A DNA stretch of 51,688 nt from Anaerolineales bacterium UBA5797 (GTDB lineage Bacteria; Chloroflexota; Anaerolineae; Anaerolineales; Villigracilaceae), in NCBI GenBank assembly GCA_002418205.1, contig DIDP01000031.1, positions 75,919 to 127,606 of the forward strand. Direction: 5' to 3'. The position numbers and the translations under genes were made by a program. Of this stretch, positions 26,709 through 35,440 are shown in pieces. The notes beneath the pieces were generated by a model, which saw only the letters and a program-made list of their open reading frames with translations, was not told the origin of the DNA and ran no database searches. How positions within the stretch are numbered: the stretch's first letter is position 1; every line of letters starts with the position of its first letter.

Positions 26709-28717
26709 GCCACCAAAAAGAGGACGATCTCACCCGGCCCGTGCACGCCGATGGTGTGCGACATTTCGATGTCGCCGGTGCGCGATGGACCTGTGATGAA
26801 GACAGCGGATTTGAATTCACGCGTCAGGTGGAGCGCGTTTTCAAGCGATGGAAGGATATCGGATTCATGCAGGACCGCCAGATGGATCTCCGGCAGCAGC
26901 GAGGCAAACAACTTGCCGCCTGCTCCATCCGCCTCCAGCACGGACCCGGTATCTGCCAGCCCGCAAATCGCCTTCGTTACGCCAACATGGATCGCGGCGT
27001 CAACTTCGTGGCTGACGTTGATCCCCGCTTTTCGCAATGCATCCTCATCCAATACGTTCGGCTCGAGGTGAATGCGATCCAGATTCCGTGATCGCAGGAA
27101 TCCCATGACCCTGCCAGTGATATCTGTCTTTGTTGTGCGAATGACCTGTCCGTTGACTCTGGTGAACTCTTCGATGAATTGTGCGACCCGGTTAATGTCG
27201 CTTTGAGGAGGTGGAGCTGCTGGAGACTTTTCTTGATCGTTGAGGGGCTCATTCGCTTTACGCGGAGGAACATCGTTTTGCATATTTGCCCACTTATCCC
27301 TGAACGTCTTTCGTGCAAAGCGCGGCAGGTCCTTGCTGTAGCCCCAGCCTGTGAACGCCGGTAAACGGACAAAACCATCAAACGGGGATAACAGGAAAGT
27401 TCCCAGTGCCGCGAATTTTTGGGAAACGGCGAACAGCCTTGGGTGGGTCGCGATGCGGCTGTATGTCTTCAAGAACAAAGTGGAGAGAGAGGAAAGTCCT
27501 GTGATGGGGGGGTGGAGATCCGGGATGGGGGATTGTCCAGCGCGAACGCGGGTGAGTAATTTCGGCAGATCGATGTCCACGGGGCAGGCATCCTTGCAGG
27601 CGCCGCACAGGGAGGATGCCTGCGCGAGCGGAACGAATTCGCTGCCGAAGAGTCCTGCTGAAATGACGGAACCGATCGGACCCGGATAGATGCTGTTGTA
27701 GGCATGGCCGCCGAGTTCACGGAAAACGGGACAGGCGTTCAGGCAGGCGCCGCATCGGATGCAATACAGCGATTCCTTGAGCGGGGAGTTGCGGAGGCGC
27801 GAGCGTCCGTTATCGAGGAGGATGATGTGGCGTTGTTGACCGTCGAGAGGCTTGTGAATGATTTGAGTATAGACGCTCAGTTTTTGACCGGTGGCGGAAC
27901 GGGGGAGAAGCGATAGCATGATGGCAAGGTCATCAAGATTCCGGACGAGGCGCTCCATACCCATCAGCGCGACGTGGACCGGCGGCAGGGAAGTGACCAT
28001 ACGCCCGTTGCCTTCGTTCGTGACAAGACAGATGCCGCCCGTTTCCGCGATGCCAAAGTTCACGCCGCTGAGGCCGACATCGGCGTTGAGGAATACGTCG
28101 CGCAGGACTTTTCGGGCGGTGTTTGTGAGCGTGGGAATATCTTCAGTGTATGGGATGCCCAGTCTTTCATGGAAGAGTTTCCCGACATCGTCCCGGCGCA
28201 GGTGGATGGCGGGCGTGATGATGTGCGCGGGTCTTTCATTGCGGAGTTGAACGATGTATTCGCCAAGATCGGTTTCCACGACCTTCATCCCCTTTGCCTC
28301 AAGCGCGTGGTTGAGGTTGATCTCCTCCGAGACCATGCTCTTCGATTTGGCGACAAGAATGTTTTCACCACGAAGGTCACCAAGGGACGCAAAGGATTCG
28401 CTTTTCCCCTTATGTGGTGAATCTTTTGGGATCTCCAAAAGAATCTTTATTGCTTCATCCGCATCCTTTGCACGATGGACCGTGATCCCGTTTTTTGTTG
28501 CGTTAAGGGTGAACTGCTCCAGATACGCATCCAGGCTCTCGATCACCTCCGCGCGGATGGCATGGGCCTGCTGTCTGCGTTCCCTCCAATCCGGCAGGGA
28601 GTTGAATGCGTTGAGGCGTCCGGTCACGCGGCGTTCAGCGTTGGCGTCCAGCGCGCTCTGGAGCGATTCTTTCGCGAGGGATTTGCGGATGCGTTGACGA
28701 AATGCGGTCTGATGCAT
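26705..28717 (-). CDS. lutB: Fused L-lactate utilisation protein LutB-LutC
   Basis: 670 residues. Residues 1 to about 490 form a LutB: a LUD-type N-terminal part (ETGGICLVTNEGNGR), then two 4Fe-4S motifs, CIRCGACLNACPV and CGACKDACPV. Residues about 500-670 form a LutC-like LUD domain ending in GPSRTGDIEMSHTIGVHGPG. LutB and LutC are normally separate proteins of the LutABC lactate oxidase complex; here they are one chain. With lutA at 29449 this would oxidise L-lactate to pyruvate. Around residues 98-118 (KDSPHKGKSESFASLGDLRG) there is extra sequence where related proteins go almost directly from the helix to KSKSMV. The DNA there is a palindromic element (28364-28421). Confidence 0.9.
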   Translation of the reverse strand: MHQTAFRQRIRKSLAKESLQSALDANAERRVTGRLNAFNSLPDWRERRQQAHAIRAEVIESLDAYLEQFTLNATKNGITVHRAKDADEAIKILLEIPKDSPHKGKSESFASLGDLRGENILVAKSKSMVSEEINLNHALEAKGMKVVETDLGEYIVQLRNERPAHIITPAIHLRRDDVGKLFHERLGIPYTEDIPTLTNTARKVLRDVFLNADVGLSGVNFGIAETGGICLVTNEGNGRMVTSLPPVHVALMGMERLVRNLDDLAIMLSLLPRSATGQKLSVYTQIIHKPLDGQQRHIILLDNGRSRLRNSPLKESLYCIRCGACLNACPVFRELGGHAYNSIYPGPIGSVISAGLFGSEFVPLAQASSLCGACKDACPVDIDLPKLLTRVRAGQSPIPDLHPPITGLSSLSTLFLKTYSRIATHPRLFAVSQKFAALGTFLLSPFDGFVRLPAFTGWGYSKDLPRFARKTFRDKWANMQNDVPPRKANEPLNDQEKSPAAPPPQSDINRVAQFIEEFTRVNGQVIRTTKTDITGRVMGFLRSRNLDRIHLEPNVLDEDALRKAGINVSHEVDAAIHVGVTKAICGLADTGSVLEADGAGGKLFASLLPEIHLAVLHESDILPSLENALHLTREFKSAVFITGPSRTGDIEMSHTIGVHGPGEIVLFLVA
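28364..28421. repeat. Palindromic element inserted in lutB coding sequence
   Basis: The ends TTCACCAC (28364-28371) and GTGGTGAA (28414-28421) are inverted repeats. In between, GAAGGTCACCAAGGGACGCAAAGG resembles the 'CACCACGAAGGCACGAAG' class of dispersed repeats known from many environmental genomes. It is translated in frame as part of the LutB domain. Confidence 0.6.
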
Positions 28718-28720
28718 GAT

Positions 28721-29434
28721 TTATCTGACCGCCTTCCTGCCGATGTAGAGACCGCGACCGGTAAGTCCTTTTTTGTAGTGGGTCACCTTCAAGTTGGCGG
28801 ATCGGAATGCGTTCAAATATTCTTCGTGCGTGAACAGTCCCAGTGTGTGGATTTCAGCCTGATGTTCGATGCCCTTTGCTGTGCCGATCAAATATTGAAA
28901 CTCGAGCACGGACACTTTGCCTTTTTGCCCGCCGTGACTCATTCGGATGATCTTTACCTCGGGTTTCTCCACCTGGAGGGCGTAGACCCGCCCGGGTGGC
29001 CATTGCTCGGGCGTGAACCAGGGCTCGACGATTAAGACGCCGCCAGGCAGAAGGTGCCTGTTCATATTCCTGATCGCTTTGTGCAGGTTGGATCTGGTCT
29101 TTACATAACCGATGGAGCTGAACAGGCAGGTGATTGCATCGAATTGGCGGCCCAGATCGAATGTGGTCATGTCACCCTGGTAAAAACTGATGTTTGGAAA
29201 TTTCTTTTTGGCGATCTTAACCATGTTTTTGTCGAGATCCAGCCCCTCGACTTTGTAGTGCCTGCTCAACAGACCTGCGTGGATTCCTGTCCCACAGGCA
29301 ACATCCAGAAGATGATTATTGTCGGTCCGCTTGTACTTCTGAATGAATTCATGGACCTTGTCCGCCTCTTTCTCATACCCTTTGTCGGCGGCGCCGTAAA
29401 TATCATCATAGTATTGTGCTGATTTCGAGAACAT
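28721..29434 (-). CDS. SAM-dependent methyltransferase, DesVI/TylM1-like
   Basis: 237 residues. Motif I is LLDVACGTGIHAGLL (about 43-57), followed by YQGDMTTFDLG and CLFSSIGYVKT. From memory it resembles the dTDP-amino-sugar N,N-dimethyltransferases DesVI and TylM1 along its length: FSSxGYxKT, LxPGGVxxVEPW and GRGLYIG near the end all match. No other amino-sugar genes lie near, so that substrate is only suggested. It sits between lutA (14 bases) and lutBC (3 bases), all on the minus strand. Confidence 0.82.
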   Translation of the reverse strand: MFSKSAQYYDDIYGAADKGYEKEADKVHEFIQKYKRTDNNHLLDVACGTGIHAGLLSRHYKVEGLDLDKNMVKIAKKKFPNISFYQGDMTTFDLGRQFDAITCLFSSIGYVKTRSNLHKAIRNMNRHLLPGGVLIVEPWFTPEQWPPGRVYALQVEKPEVKIIRMSHGGQKGKVSVLEFQYLIGTAKGIEHQAEIHTLGLFTHEEYLNAFRSANLKVTHYKKGLTGRGLYIGRKAVR

Positions 29435-29448
29435 GATTGCCTCCCGCG

Positions 29449-30174
29449 TTAGCGATTGCCAAGCACTTCAGCGATATGGACCACTCTCTGCCTTTTCTTC
29501 TGCCGATGCAGTCCGCCTGCGATGTGCATGAGACAGCCCGCCTCGGTCACGACCAGGGTTGGAGAATTGGTGGATTCAAGGTTGCCGATCTTTCGCTTCA
29601 GCCATTCCGCCGAAAGTTCGGGGTGTTCCATCGAGAAGATGCCGCCGAAGCCGCAGCATTCCTCGGCATTCGGCAGTTCGAGGATCGTCGCGCCCCTGAC
29701 GTTTGCCAGTAATGCGCGCGGCTGGCGATCGATGTTCATGCCGCGCAGTGTGTGACAGGAGGGATGGTAGGTCAGGGTTCCATTCCATTGCGCGCCGAGG
29801 TCGGTCACGCCGAGCTTGTCCACGATGTATTCCGTGAATTCGAATACTCTTGATGCCAATGCCTGCGCACGCGTCAGCCAGGCGGGATCGTCCGCAAATA
29901 ATTCCGAATATCCATGTTTGAGCATGTGCGCGCATGAACCCGATGGGGTGACGATGTCGCCCGTTGTTTTCTCGAACACGCGGATGGTATGTTCCGCAAC
30001 CAGCCGCGCTTCAGCGCGCAGACCCGCGTTGAAGTTCGGCTGTCCACAACAGGTCTGGTCGGGGACGAATTCCACGTCCACGCCGAGGCGGTGGAGAATG
30101 CTCACAATTGCCTCACCAGTTTTCGGGTAGAACGAATCGACAAGGCAGGTGATGAAGAGTTGAATCCCGGGCAT
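29449..30174 (-). CDS. lutA: L-lactate utilisation protein LutA (CCG-domain Fe-S oxidoreductase)
   Basis: 241 residues. Two cysteine-rich CCG domains are present: CCGQPNFNAG with its downstream SCAHMLKH, and YHPSCHTLRGM followed by CCGFGGIFS. These bind a non-cubane Fe-S cluster in the heterodisulfide-reductase-like family. Together with the LutBC fusion it should form the lactate oxidising complex. It is the first gene of the lut run; about 100 bases separate it from the divergent GT39-like gene and should hold promoters for both. Confidence 0.93.
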   Translation of the reverse strand: MPGIQLFITCLVDSFYPKTGEAIVSILHRLGVDVEFVPDQTCCGQPNFNAGLRAEARLVAEHTIRVFEKTTGDIVTPSGSCAHMLKHGYSELFADDPAWLTRAQALASRVFEFTEYIVDKLGVTDLGAQWNGTLTYHPSCHTLRGMNIDRQPRALLANVRGATILELPNAEECCGFGGIFSMEHPELSAEWLKRKIGNLESTNSPTLVVTEAGCLMHIAGGLHRQKKRQRVVHIAEVLGNR

Positions 30175-30275
30175 GGAACTATTTTATACTGAAATTAACC
30201 TTTATTCACATGTCCATTAATGTGCATTGATAAGATGACTGCGCAGGTGTATCACTTTCAGTGAGGTGCTGGGCT

Positions 30276-31559
30276 ATGATGCGTTTTTCTGAATTGCTAA
30301 ACAGGCGCTACAAGTTGTTTCTTTTGCTGTGTATCTTGTGCATGATCCTTTTGGACCTGGTCGTCATTCTGGCGCGCCCCTTGGATCTGACGGAGGGCGG
30401 CAGTTCAACCTGGTGGATGATCACAAAAAATCTTGAAAACGGGAATGGGTATAAGGCGTGTGATGAGGCGTATGTCCCGAACTGTATGCTCACAGATCAA
30501 ACGACCGCGATCCGTGAACCTCTGCCTGTTCTGATCTATGCCCTTTTGGGGACCATGACAAATAATGCGCCTCCTGCCTTTCAACTAACCCAATTGGCTT
30601 TCAATCTATTGATTTGCTGGCTGGTTTTCCTTTTGACACAGGAACTCGGAGGTCGTGCCTTGGGGGTGATCGCTGCCTTGGCGTGGTCGGTGTTTCTCCC
30701 CACATTGCGCATGGAGGCACACATCAGCGGCGATCTGATCGCAGGCTCTCTGGTTGCGGCAGGGACCTTGTTCCTTGTTCGAGCTGTCAAACATGGCGGC
30801 CTGGGGCAATGGATCGGTTTTGGTTTTATGTTCGGGCTGGCTGTGCTATCACGGTCTTCCGCGTTGCTGATCGCATTTGCCCTTTTCCTTGGGACCCTGA
30901 TCTTTTTGTGGGCGCAGAAGAAACGCTTCGAAAAGCAATGGATGATCGGGCTGATCGTTTCAGGTCTCGCACTCGGGTTGACGGTCTCTCCCTGGGTGAT
31001 CCGAAACCAGATCGCTTTTGGAAAACCGATCCTCGGCACGACGCTGGTGGGGTACAACCTCTATCGTCACAACGCCATTGTCATGAAGGAGGTGTTTCCG
31101 CACTACGTCGGTTCAGATGAAGGCTATCGGGAGATCGAAGCGTTGGTGGCACGCATCCCGGAATTGCAAACGCCCATCAATGAAGCCCGCGTGGATGCCA
31201 TTTTTCGACGCGAGGCTCTCAGGGTCATATCTGCCAACCGCGGAGAATATTTGGAGTTGGTCTTATTCCGGTTTTTCCCATTGTGGTTCAATGTGGGTGT
31301 CCTTGAACAATACGGGCAGGAGATGCTGGTCCTCGATTATTTTGTGATCGCACAGCAGGCACTCCTTTTGGTCGCTTTTTTGATCGCCCTCTGGAAGGGA
31401 AATTGGTTCCTGCGCATGCTTGCATTAAGCGTTCCGTTTTTCATGCTTGGTTACATGGCAATTGACAGCCAACTGCGCTATATGATTCCGGCAATGCCGC
31501 TGGTCGTTTCGGTAAGCGTGATCGGTGTTTCCTCATTCTTTACCCGAAGACCGCAATAA
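30276..31559 (+). CDS. GT39/ArnT-like membrane protein
   Basis: 427 residues from the ATG at 30276, which has GAGG about 9 bases upstream; a GTG at 30261 is less likely. About ten membrane helices. The first loop (LTEGGSSTWWMITKNLENGNGY) occupies the place of the GT39 catalytic loop but lacks the usual DE pair, having a single E. The region SRSSALLIAFALFL and PWVIRNQIAFGKPI are typical of the superfamily. Enzyme or relic is uncertain; the fold assignment is reasonable. Confidence 0.7.
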   Translation: MMRFSELLNRRYKLFLLLCILCMILLDLVVILARPLDLTEGGSSTWWMITKNLENGNGYKACDEAYVPNCMLTDQTTAIREPLPVLIYALLGTMTNNAPPAFQLTQLAFNLLICWLVFLLTQELGGRALGVIAALAWSVFLPTLRMEAHISGDLIAGSLVAAGTLFLVRAVKHGGLGQWIGFGFMFGLAVLSRSSALLIAFALFLGTLIFLWAQKKRFEKQWMIGLIVSGLALGLTVSPWVIRNQIAFGKPILGTTLVGYNLYRHNAIVMKEVFPHYVGSDEGYREIEALVARIPELQTPINEARVDAIFRREALRVISANRGEYLELVLFRFFPLWFNVGVLEQYGQEMLVLDYFVIAQQALLLVAFLIALWKGNWFLRMLALSVPFFMLGYMAIDSQLRYMIPAMPLVVSVSVIGVSSFFTRRPQ

Positions 31560-31577
31560 TTCCAGTTAAAGATATTC

Positions 31578-31586
31578 TGGTATGAT
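31578..31586 (+). promoter_or_regulatory. Possible extended -10 promoter of glucan phosphorylase
   Basis: TGGTATGAT (extended -10 form TG-n-TATGAT) lies 9 bases before the ATG at 31596. No ribosome binding site is visible between them, so the mRNA may be leaderless or nearly so. No convincing -35 hexamer is seen. Confidence 0.4.
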
Positions 31587-31595
31587 TGTCCGCCT

Positions 31596-33731
31596 ATGAA
31601 TAATTTCCTTACTCAATCACCTTCCTTCGATCTTCCCAAAAAACTGAGTCGTCTTGGCGACCTGGCTTACAACCTTTGGTGGACGTGGCAGCCCGAAGCC
31701 ATGCGCCTGTATTCTCAACTGGACCGTGCCATGTGGGAGCGGTTGAATCACAACCCCATCCGCATGTTGCACGAGATCAAACGCGCCCGCCTGAACGAGA
31801 TCCTCAAGGATAAGGATTACATGGATTCGTACCGCCGTGTCTTTGAGGATTTCGATGCGTATATGGCATACAAGGACACCTGGGCGCATCGGACTCAGCC
31901 GGAACTTGCCCAACATCCCATAGCCTATTTCTCCATGGAGTTTGGTCTGCATGAAACGCTCCCGATCTATTCGGGCGGTTTGGGCGTGCTGGCAGGCGAT
32001 CATTTGAAAGAGGCAAGCGATCTCGGACTGCCCCTGATCGGCATCGGTTTCATGTATGCACAGGGATACTTCTCGCAGCGCATCACCGAGGACGGCTGGC
32101 AGGAGGCACTGAACAACTTCCTGAGCTTCCCTGAACTGCCCGTGTTGCAGGTGCTCAAGGATGGCGAGCCGGTCACGGTCGAAGTGGAATTCCCGGACCG
32201 TAACCTTGCATTGCACGTATGGGAGGTGCGCGTCGGGCGCACACCGCTGTATCTGCTCGATTCGAATGTGGAAGGCAACTCGGATTATGACCGGTTGTTG
32301 ACCGCGCGTTTGTACTGGTCCGATCTTGACCGCCGCATCATGCAGGAAGTGTTGCTGGGTATCGGCGGCGTGCGCATGTTGCGCGCCCTGAACATCCAGC
32401 CGTCTGTCTGGCACATGAACGAAGGTCATGCCGCGTTCCTCACCATTGAGCGTGCCCGTGAACTTGTGGAGGCTGGCGCTTCCATTGAAACCGCCATCGA
32501 AAAGACGCGCGGACAAAACATCTTTACCACACATACACCGGTCCCTGCGGGTAATGACGAATTCCCCCTCTGGCTCATGGACAAATATCTCGCCGCGATC
32601 TGGCCTCAACTGGGACTCGACCGCGAGCGGTTCTATGATCTGGCGCGCCATCAACAACCGCACGGTGAAACCTTCAGCATGGGTGTGCTTGCATTGAAGT
32701 TTTCGGAGGGACGCAATGGCGTCTCCGAACTGCATGGTCATGTCGCGCGTGAGATGTGGCATTTCCTGTGGAAGGATAAACGGGTGGAGGATGTCCCGAT
32801 CACGCACGTGACGAACGGAGTCCACACCGCCAATTGGATGGCTCGCCGCCTGCGCATGTTGCTCGATCTCCATCTCGGAAGCGAATGGATGGATCGCCTG
32901 GATGATCCGAATCTGTGGGATAAGCTGGATACCCTGCCCAACGAAGCCTTGTGGGAGGTCCGCCAGCATCTCAAACGCAAGATGAACTTTTACCTGCGCG
33001 AACGCGTCCGTGATAGATGGACCGTGGGCGGCTTCCACCCCGTGCAGGTCGTCTCTGCGGGCGTTTTGCTCAATCCGTACGTGTTGACCATCGGGTTTGC
33101 GCGCCGCTTTGCAACGTATAAACGCGCCAGCCTGATCCTTTCGGATGTGGAACGCTTGCTGCATGTCATCAACCGCCCGAACATGCCGGTGCAGATCGTC
33201 TTTGCCGGCAAGGCGCATCCCGCCGATGAACCGGGCAAACAACTCATCCAGAACATCTACCGCACGGTCAAGCGCGCCGAAACGGGCGGACGGCTGGTCT
33301 TTGTGGAGGATTACGATATGAACCTGGCGCGTTATCTTGTCCAGGGCGTGGATGTGTGGCTCAACACCCCGCGCCGCCCGATGGAAGCCAGCGGTACCTC
33401 CGGCATGAAGGCTGGTTTGAACGGCGCCTTGAACTTTTCCATTCTCGATGGCTGGTGGCGGGAAGCCTATAACGGCAGGAACGGCTGGTCGATTGGCGAG
33501 GACAAACAATGGGAATCCTCCGAGGCGCAGGATCATGCCGACGCGCAGGACCTGTATAACAAGCTGGAGAACGAGATCATTCCGATGTATTACGCCCGCG
33601 ACATCAATAACATCCCGGTCGAGTGGGTGGGTCGCATGAAGGAATCCATCAAGACCGTCACGCCGAATTTCTCCACGCGGCGCATGCTCAAGGAATATGT
33701 GGAGAAGTTATATTCCAAGGCGTTGGGATAA
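31596..33731 (+). CDS. glgP: Alpha-glucan phosphorylase
   Basis: 711 residues. The N-terminal LGDLAYNLWWTWQPEA is the DUF3417-type start of short bacterial alpha-glucan phosphorylases. SMEFGLHETLPIYSGGLGVLAGDHLK forms part of the active-site region. The PLP-binding lysine is K605 in GTSGMKAGLN. It releases glucose 1-phosphate from glycogen or maltodextrin. At 711 residues it is shorter than the usual 820-850 of this subfamily; the C-terminal end is the shortened part, with the catalytic core complete. It stands alone rather than in a glycogen operon. Confidence 0.94.
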   Translation: MNNFLTQSPSFDLPKKLSRLGDLAYNLWWTWQPEAMRLYSQLDRAMWERLNHNPIRMLHEIKRARLNEILKDKDYMDSYRRVFEDFDAYMAYKDTWAHRTQPELAQHPIAYFSMEFGLHETLPIYSGGLGVLAGDHLKEASDLGLPLIGIGFMYAQGYFSQRITEDGWQEALNNFLSFPELPVLQVLKDGEPVTVEVEFPDRNLALHVWEVRVGRTPLYLLDSNVEGNSDYDRLLTARLYWSDLDRRIMQEVLLGIGGVRMLRALNIQPSVWHMNEGHAAFLTIERARELVEAGASIETAIEKTRGQNIFTTHTPVPAGNDEFPLWLMDKYLAAIWPQLGLDRERFYDLARHQQPHGETFSMGVLALKFSEGRNGVSELHGHVAREMWHFLWKDKRVEDVPITHVTNGVHTANWMARRLRMLLDLHLGSEWMDRLDDPNLWDKLDTLPNEALWEVRQHLKRKMNFYLRERVRDRWTVGGFHPVQVVSAGVLLNPYVLTIGFARRFATYKRASLILSDVERLLHVINRPNMPVQIVFAGKAHPADEPGKQLIQNIYRTVKRAETGGRLVFVEDYDMNLARYLVQGVDVWLNTPRRPMEASGTSGMKAGLNGALNFSILDGWWREAYNGRNGWSIGEDKQWESSEAQDHADAQDLYNKLENEIIPMYYARDINNIPVEWVGRMKESIKTVTPNFSTRRMLKEYVEKLYSKALG

Positions 33732-33762
33732 ATTACGATCTTGCCGCTGTCTGGAGCCAGAT

Positions 33763-34107
33763 ATGTACCCTGAAATTACTGTTATCAATCTATCCGAAAA
33801 ATTAAAATCTGAGGACAAATTCATCCTGCTCGATGTGCGGGAACTCGATGAGTTGGACCATGCCAAAATAACGGACGGCAGGCTCGAGGTCACGCCTTTG
33901 AGCCGGTTGGCGCAGGAGGGGACGAATGCGCTGTCCGAATCCGCACGGTCACAGGATGCCACCATCTACGTAATGTGTCATCATGGCAACCGCAGCATGC
34001 AGGTCACCGCCTGGCTGGCACAGCAGGGTTGGAAGAATGTCTTCAATGTGCGCGGCGGAATCGATGAGTACGCGCGGAGGGTGGATTCGTCCGTGGGATT
34101 CTATTAA
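33763..34107 (+). CDS. Rhodanese-like domain protein
   Basis: 114 residues from the ATG at 33763, with CTGGAG 8 bases upstream; 31 bases after glgP. It is a single rhodanese domain with LLDVRELDELDHAKI and the active-site cysteine in MCHHGNRS. The CHHGNRS loop is of the GlpE/PspE class. It probably handles persulfide sulfur in the cytoplasm. The partner is unknown. Confidence 0.9.
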   Translation: MYPEITVINLSEKLKSEDKFILLDVRELDELDHAKITDGRLEVTPLSRLAQEGTNALSESARSQDATIYVMCHHGNRSMQVTAWLAQQGWKNVFNVRGGIDEYARRVDSSVGFY

Positions 34108-34141
34108 TCGATTGCAGGTTTAAGGCTGAAAAGTTTGCAGG

Positions 34142-34180
34142 TAAAAAAGAAGGTTGAGAGCATCTTTTGTTCTCAACCTT
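34142..34180 (-). terminator. Terminator of the M29 aminopeptidase gene
   Basis: AAGGTTGAGA (34150-34159) pairs with TCTCAACCTT (34171-34180), 10 bp with an 11-base loop. On the minus strand it runs into CTTTTTTAC, a good T-tract. It lies between convergent genes, so it may also act on the rhodanese transcript. Confidence 0.85.
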
Positions 34181-34205
34181 CAAACTTTAAACCTGTACCT
34201 TTCAC

Positions 34206-35330
34206 TTACTTCCCGAACACAAATTCCCCATTCTTGTAGAACAACTCGCCGTCCACATGGATCTCCGAGTCGGTGCGCATATCGCAGATCATATCCCAGT
34301 GGATCGCGGACTTGTTGTGCGAGCCGGTTTCCGGGTAGCCTGCGCCGAGCGCCATGTGGAACGTGCCGCCGATCTTCTCGTCGAACAGGATGTTGCCCGT
34401 GAACCGGTCGATATCGGAGTTTGTGCCGATGGCGAACTCGCCGAGGTAACGCGAGCCGTCATCCGATTCGAGCATCTTGATCAGATAGTCCTGGTTCTTT
34501 TCGGCCTTTGCCCGTTCCACGCGTCCGCGGTTGAAGGTCAATTCCGCGCCTTCCACAGCCACCCCGCCGTAGATCGCGGGATAGGTGAACTTCACCCAGC
34601 CGTTGACCGAATCTTCAACAGGACCGGTAAAGATCTCGCCATCCGGCATATTGTTGATACCGGTCGAATTCATGAACTTGCGTCCCTTGATCGAAAGCGT
34701 GAGATCGACGTTCGGTCCGCGCAGAGTGACAAGATCCTTGCCCACCAGGAAATCGATCGCCTTTTGCTGACGTGCTGCAGTGCTGTTCCAATAAGCAACC
34801 GGGTCTTCCTCGTGGGTATGAACGGCTCTGAAGACGAAATCCTCATAATCCTTCAGGCTCATGCCCGCATCCTGGGCGTAGCCGTCGGTGGGATAAAGCG
34901 TGGTCACCCATTTGAACCTGCCTTCGGCGCCGCGCCGCATCTGCGCTTCGGTGATCGTGCTGATCGCCCTGCCGCGCCGCTGTGCCTTGACCGGGTCAAG
35001 GCTGGAGGCTCCGCGGGTGTTTGTCGCCGAATGGATCCGGATGCGGCTTTCGAATTGGTCGTAGGCGATCTTGTAGAAGGTGGGGATGAAGTCCAATTGG
35101 GTGTCGGATGCGTAGGTCAGGTACATGTCTTCCTGAACGAACGGCACCATGCCGGGGAATCCGATCATCGGGTGAGGATGACCGCCCTTCTCCAGGACCT
35201 GAATATACAGTTCGCGCACAAGCGGTTCGGCGGCAGTCGTCCCCTCGATCAGTACACGGTCACCGGGCTCGATCCGCGTGGAATGCTCGACCAGGATTTT
35301 TGCAAACTTTTGAACGCGTAGATCTGACAA
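34206..35330 (-). CDS. M29 family metallo-aminopeptidase
   Basis: 374 residues. Metal ligands and catalytic residues of the M29 (AmpT/AmpS) family are visible: E in PDGEIFTGP, E in YLGEFAIG, H in GTFHMALG, Y in GAGYPET, and H and D in AIHWDMICDM. It removes N-terminal residues from peptides in the cytoplasm; the enzyme is a dimer in characterised members. Single gene, with its own terminator. The start at 35330 is supported by AGGAA upstream. Confidence 0.93.
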   Translation of the reverse strand: MSDLRVQKFAKILVEHSTRIEPGDRVLIEGTTAAEPLVRELYIQVLEKGGHPHPMIGFPGMVPFVQEDMYLTYASDTQLDFIPTFYKIAYDQFESRIRIHSATNTRGASSLDPVKAQRRGRAISTITEAQMRRGAEGRFKWVTTLYPTDGYAQDAGMSLKDYEDFVFRAVHTHEEDPVAYWNSTAARQQKAIDFLVGKDLVTLRGPNVDLTLSIKGRKFMNSTGINNMPDGEIFTGPVEDSVNGWVKFTYPAIYGGVAVEGAELTFNRGRVERAKAEKNQDYLIKMLESDDGSRYLGEFAIGTNSDIDRFTGNILFDEKIGGTFHMALGAGYPETGSHNKSAIHWDMICDMRTDSEIHVDGELFYKNGEFVFGK

Positions 35331-35440
35331 AGGAAATTCCTCTTTTCGTTGAGATTGTGCAGGAATTATAACATTTCACTTGGGGTATACTTTCCCCTGC
35401 AATGAACTCCCAATCTCAGGAACAATAGAGTCGAACGTTC

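Noticed and set aside
31617..33536. Long open frame (639 codons) opposite the glucan phosphorylase gene
   Set aside because: It is an antisense shadow of a well-conserved gene, and has no domain resemblance.
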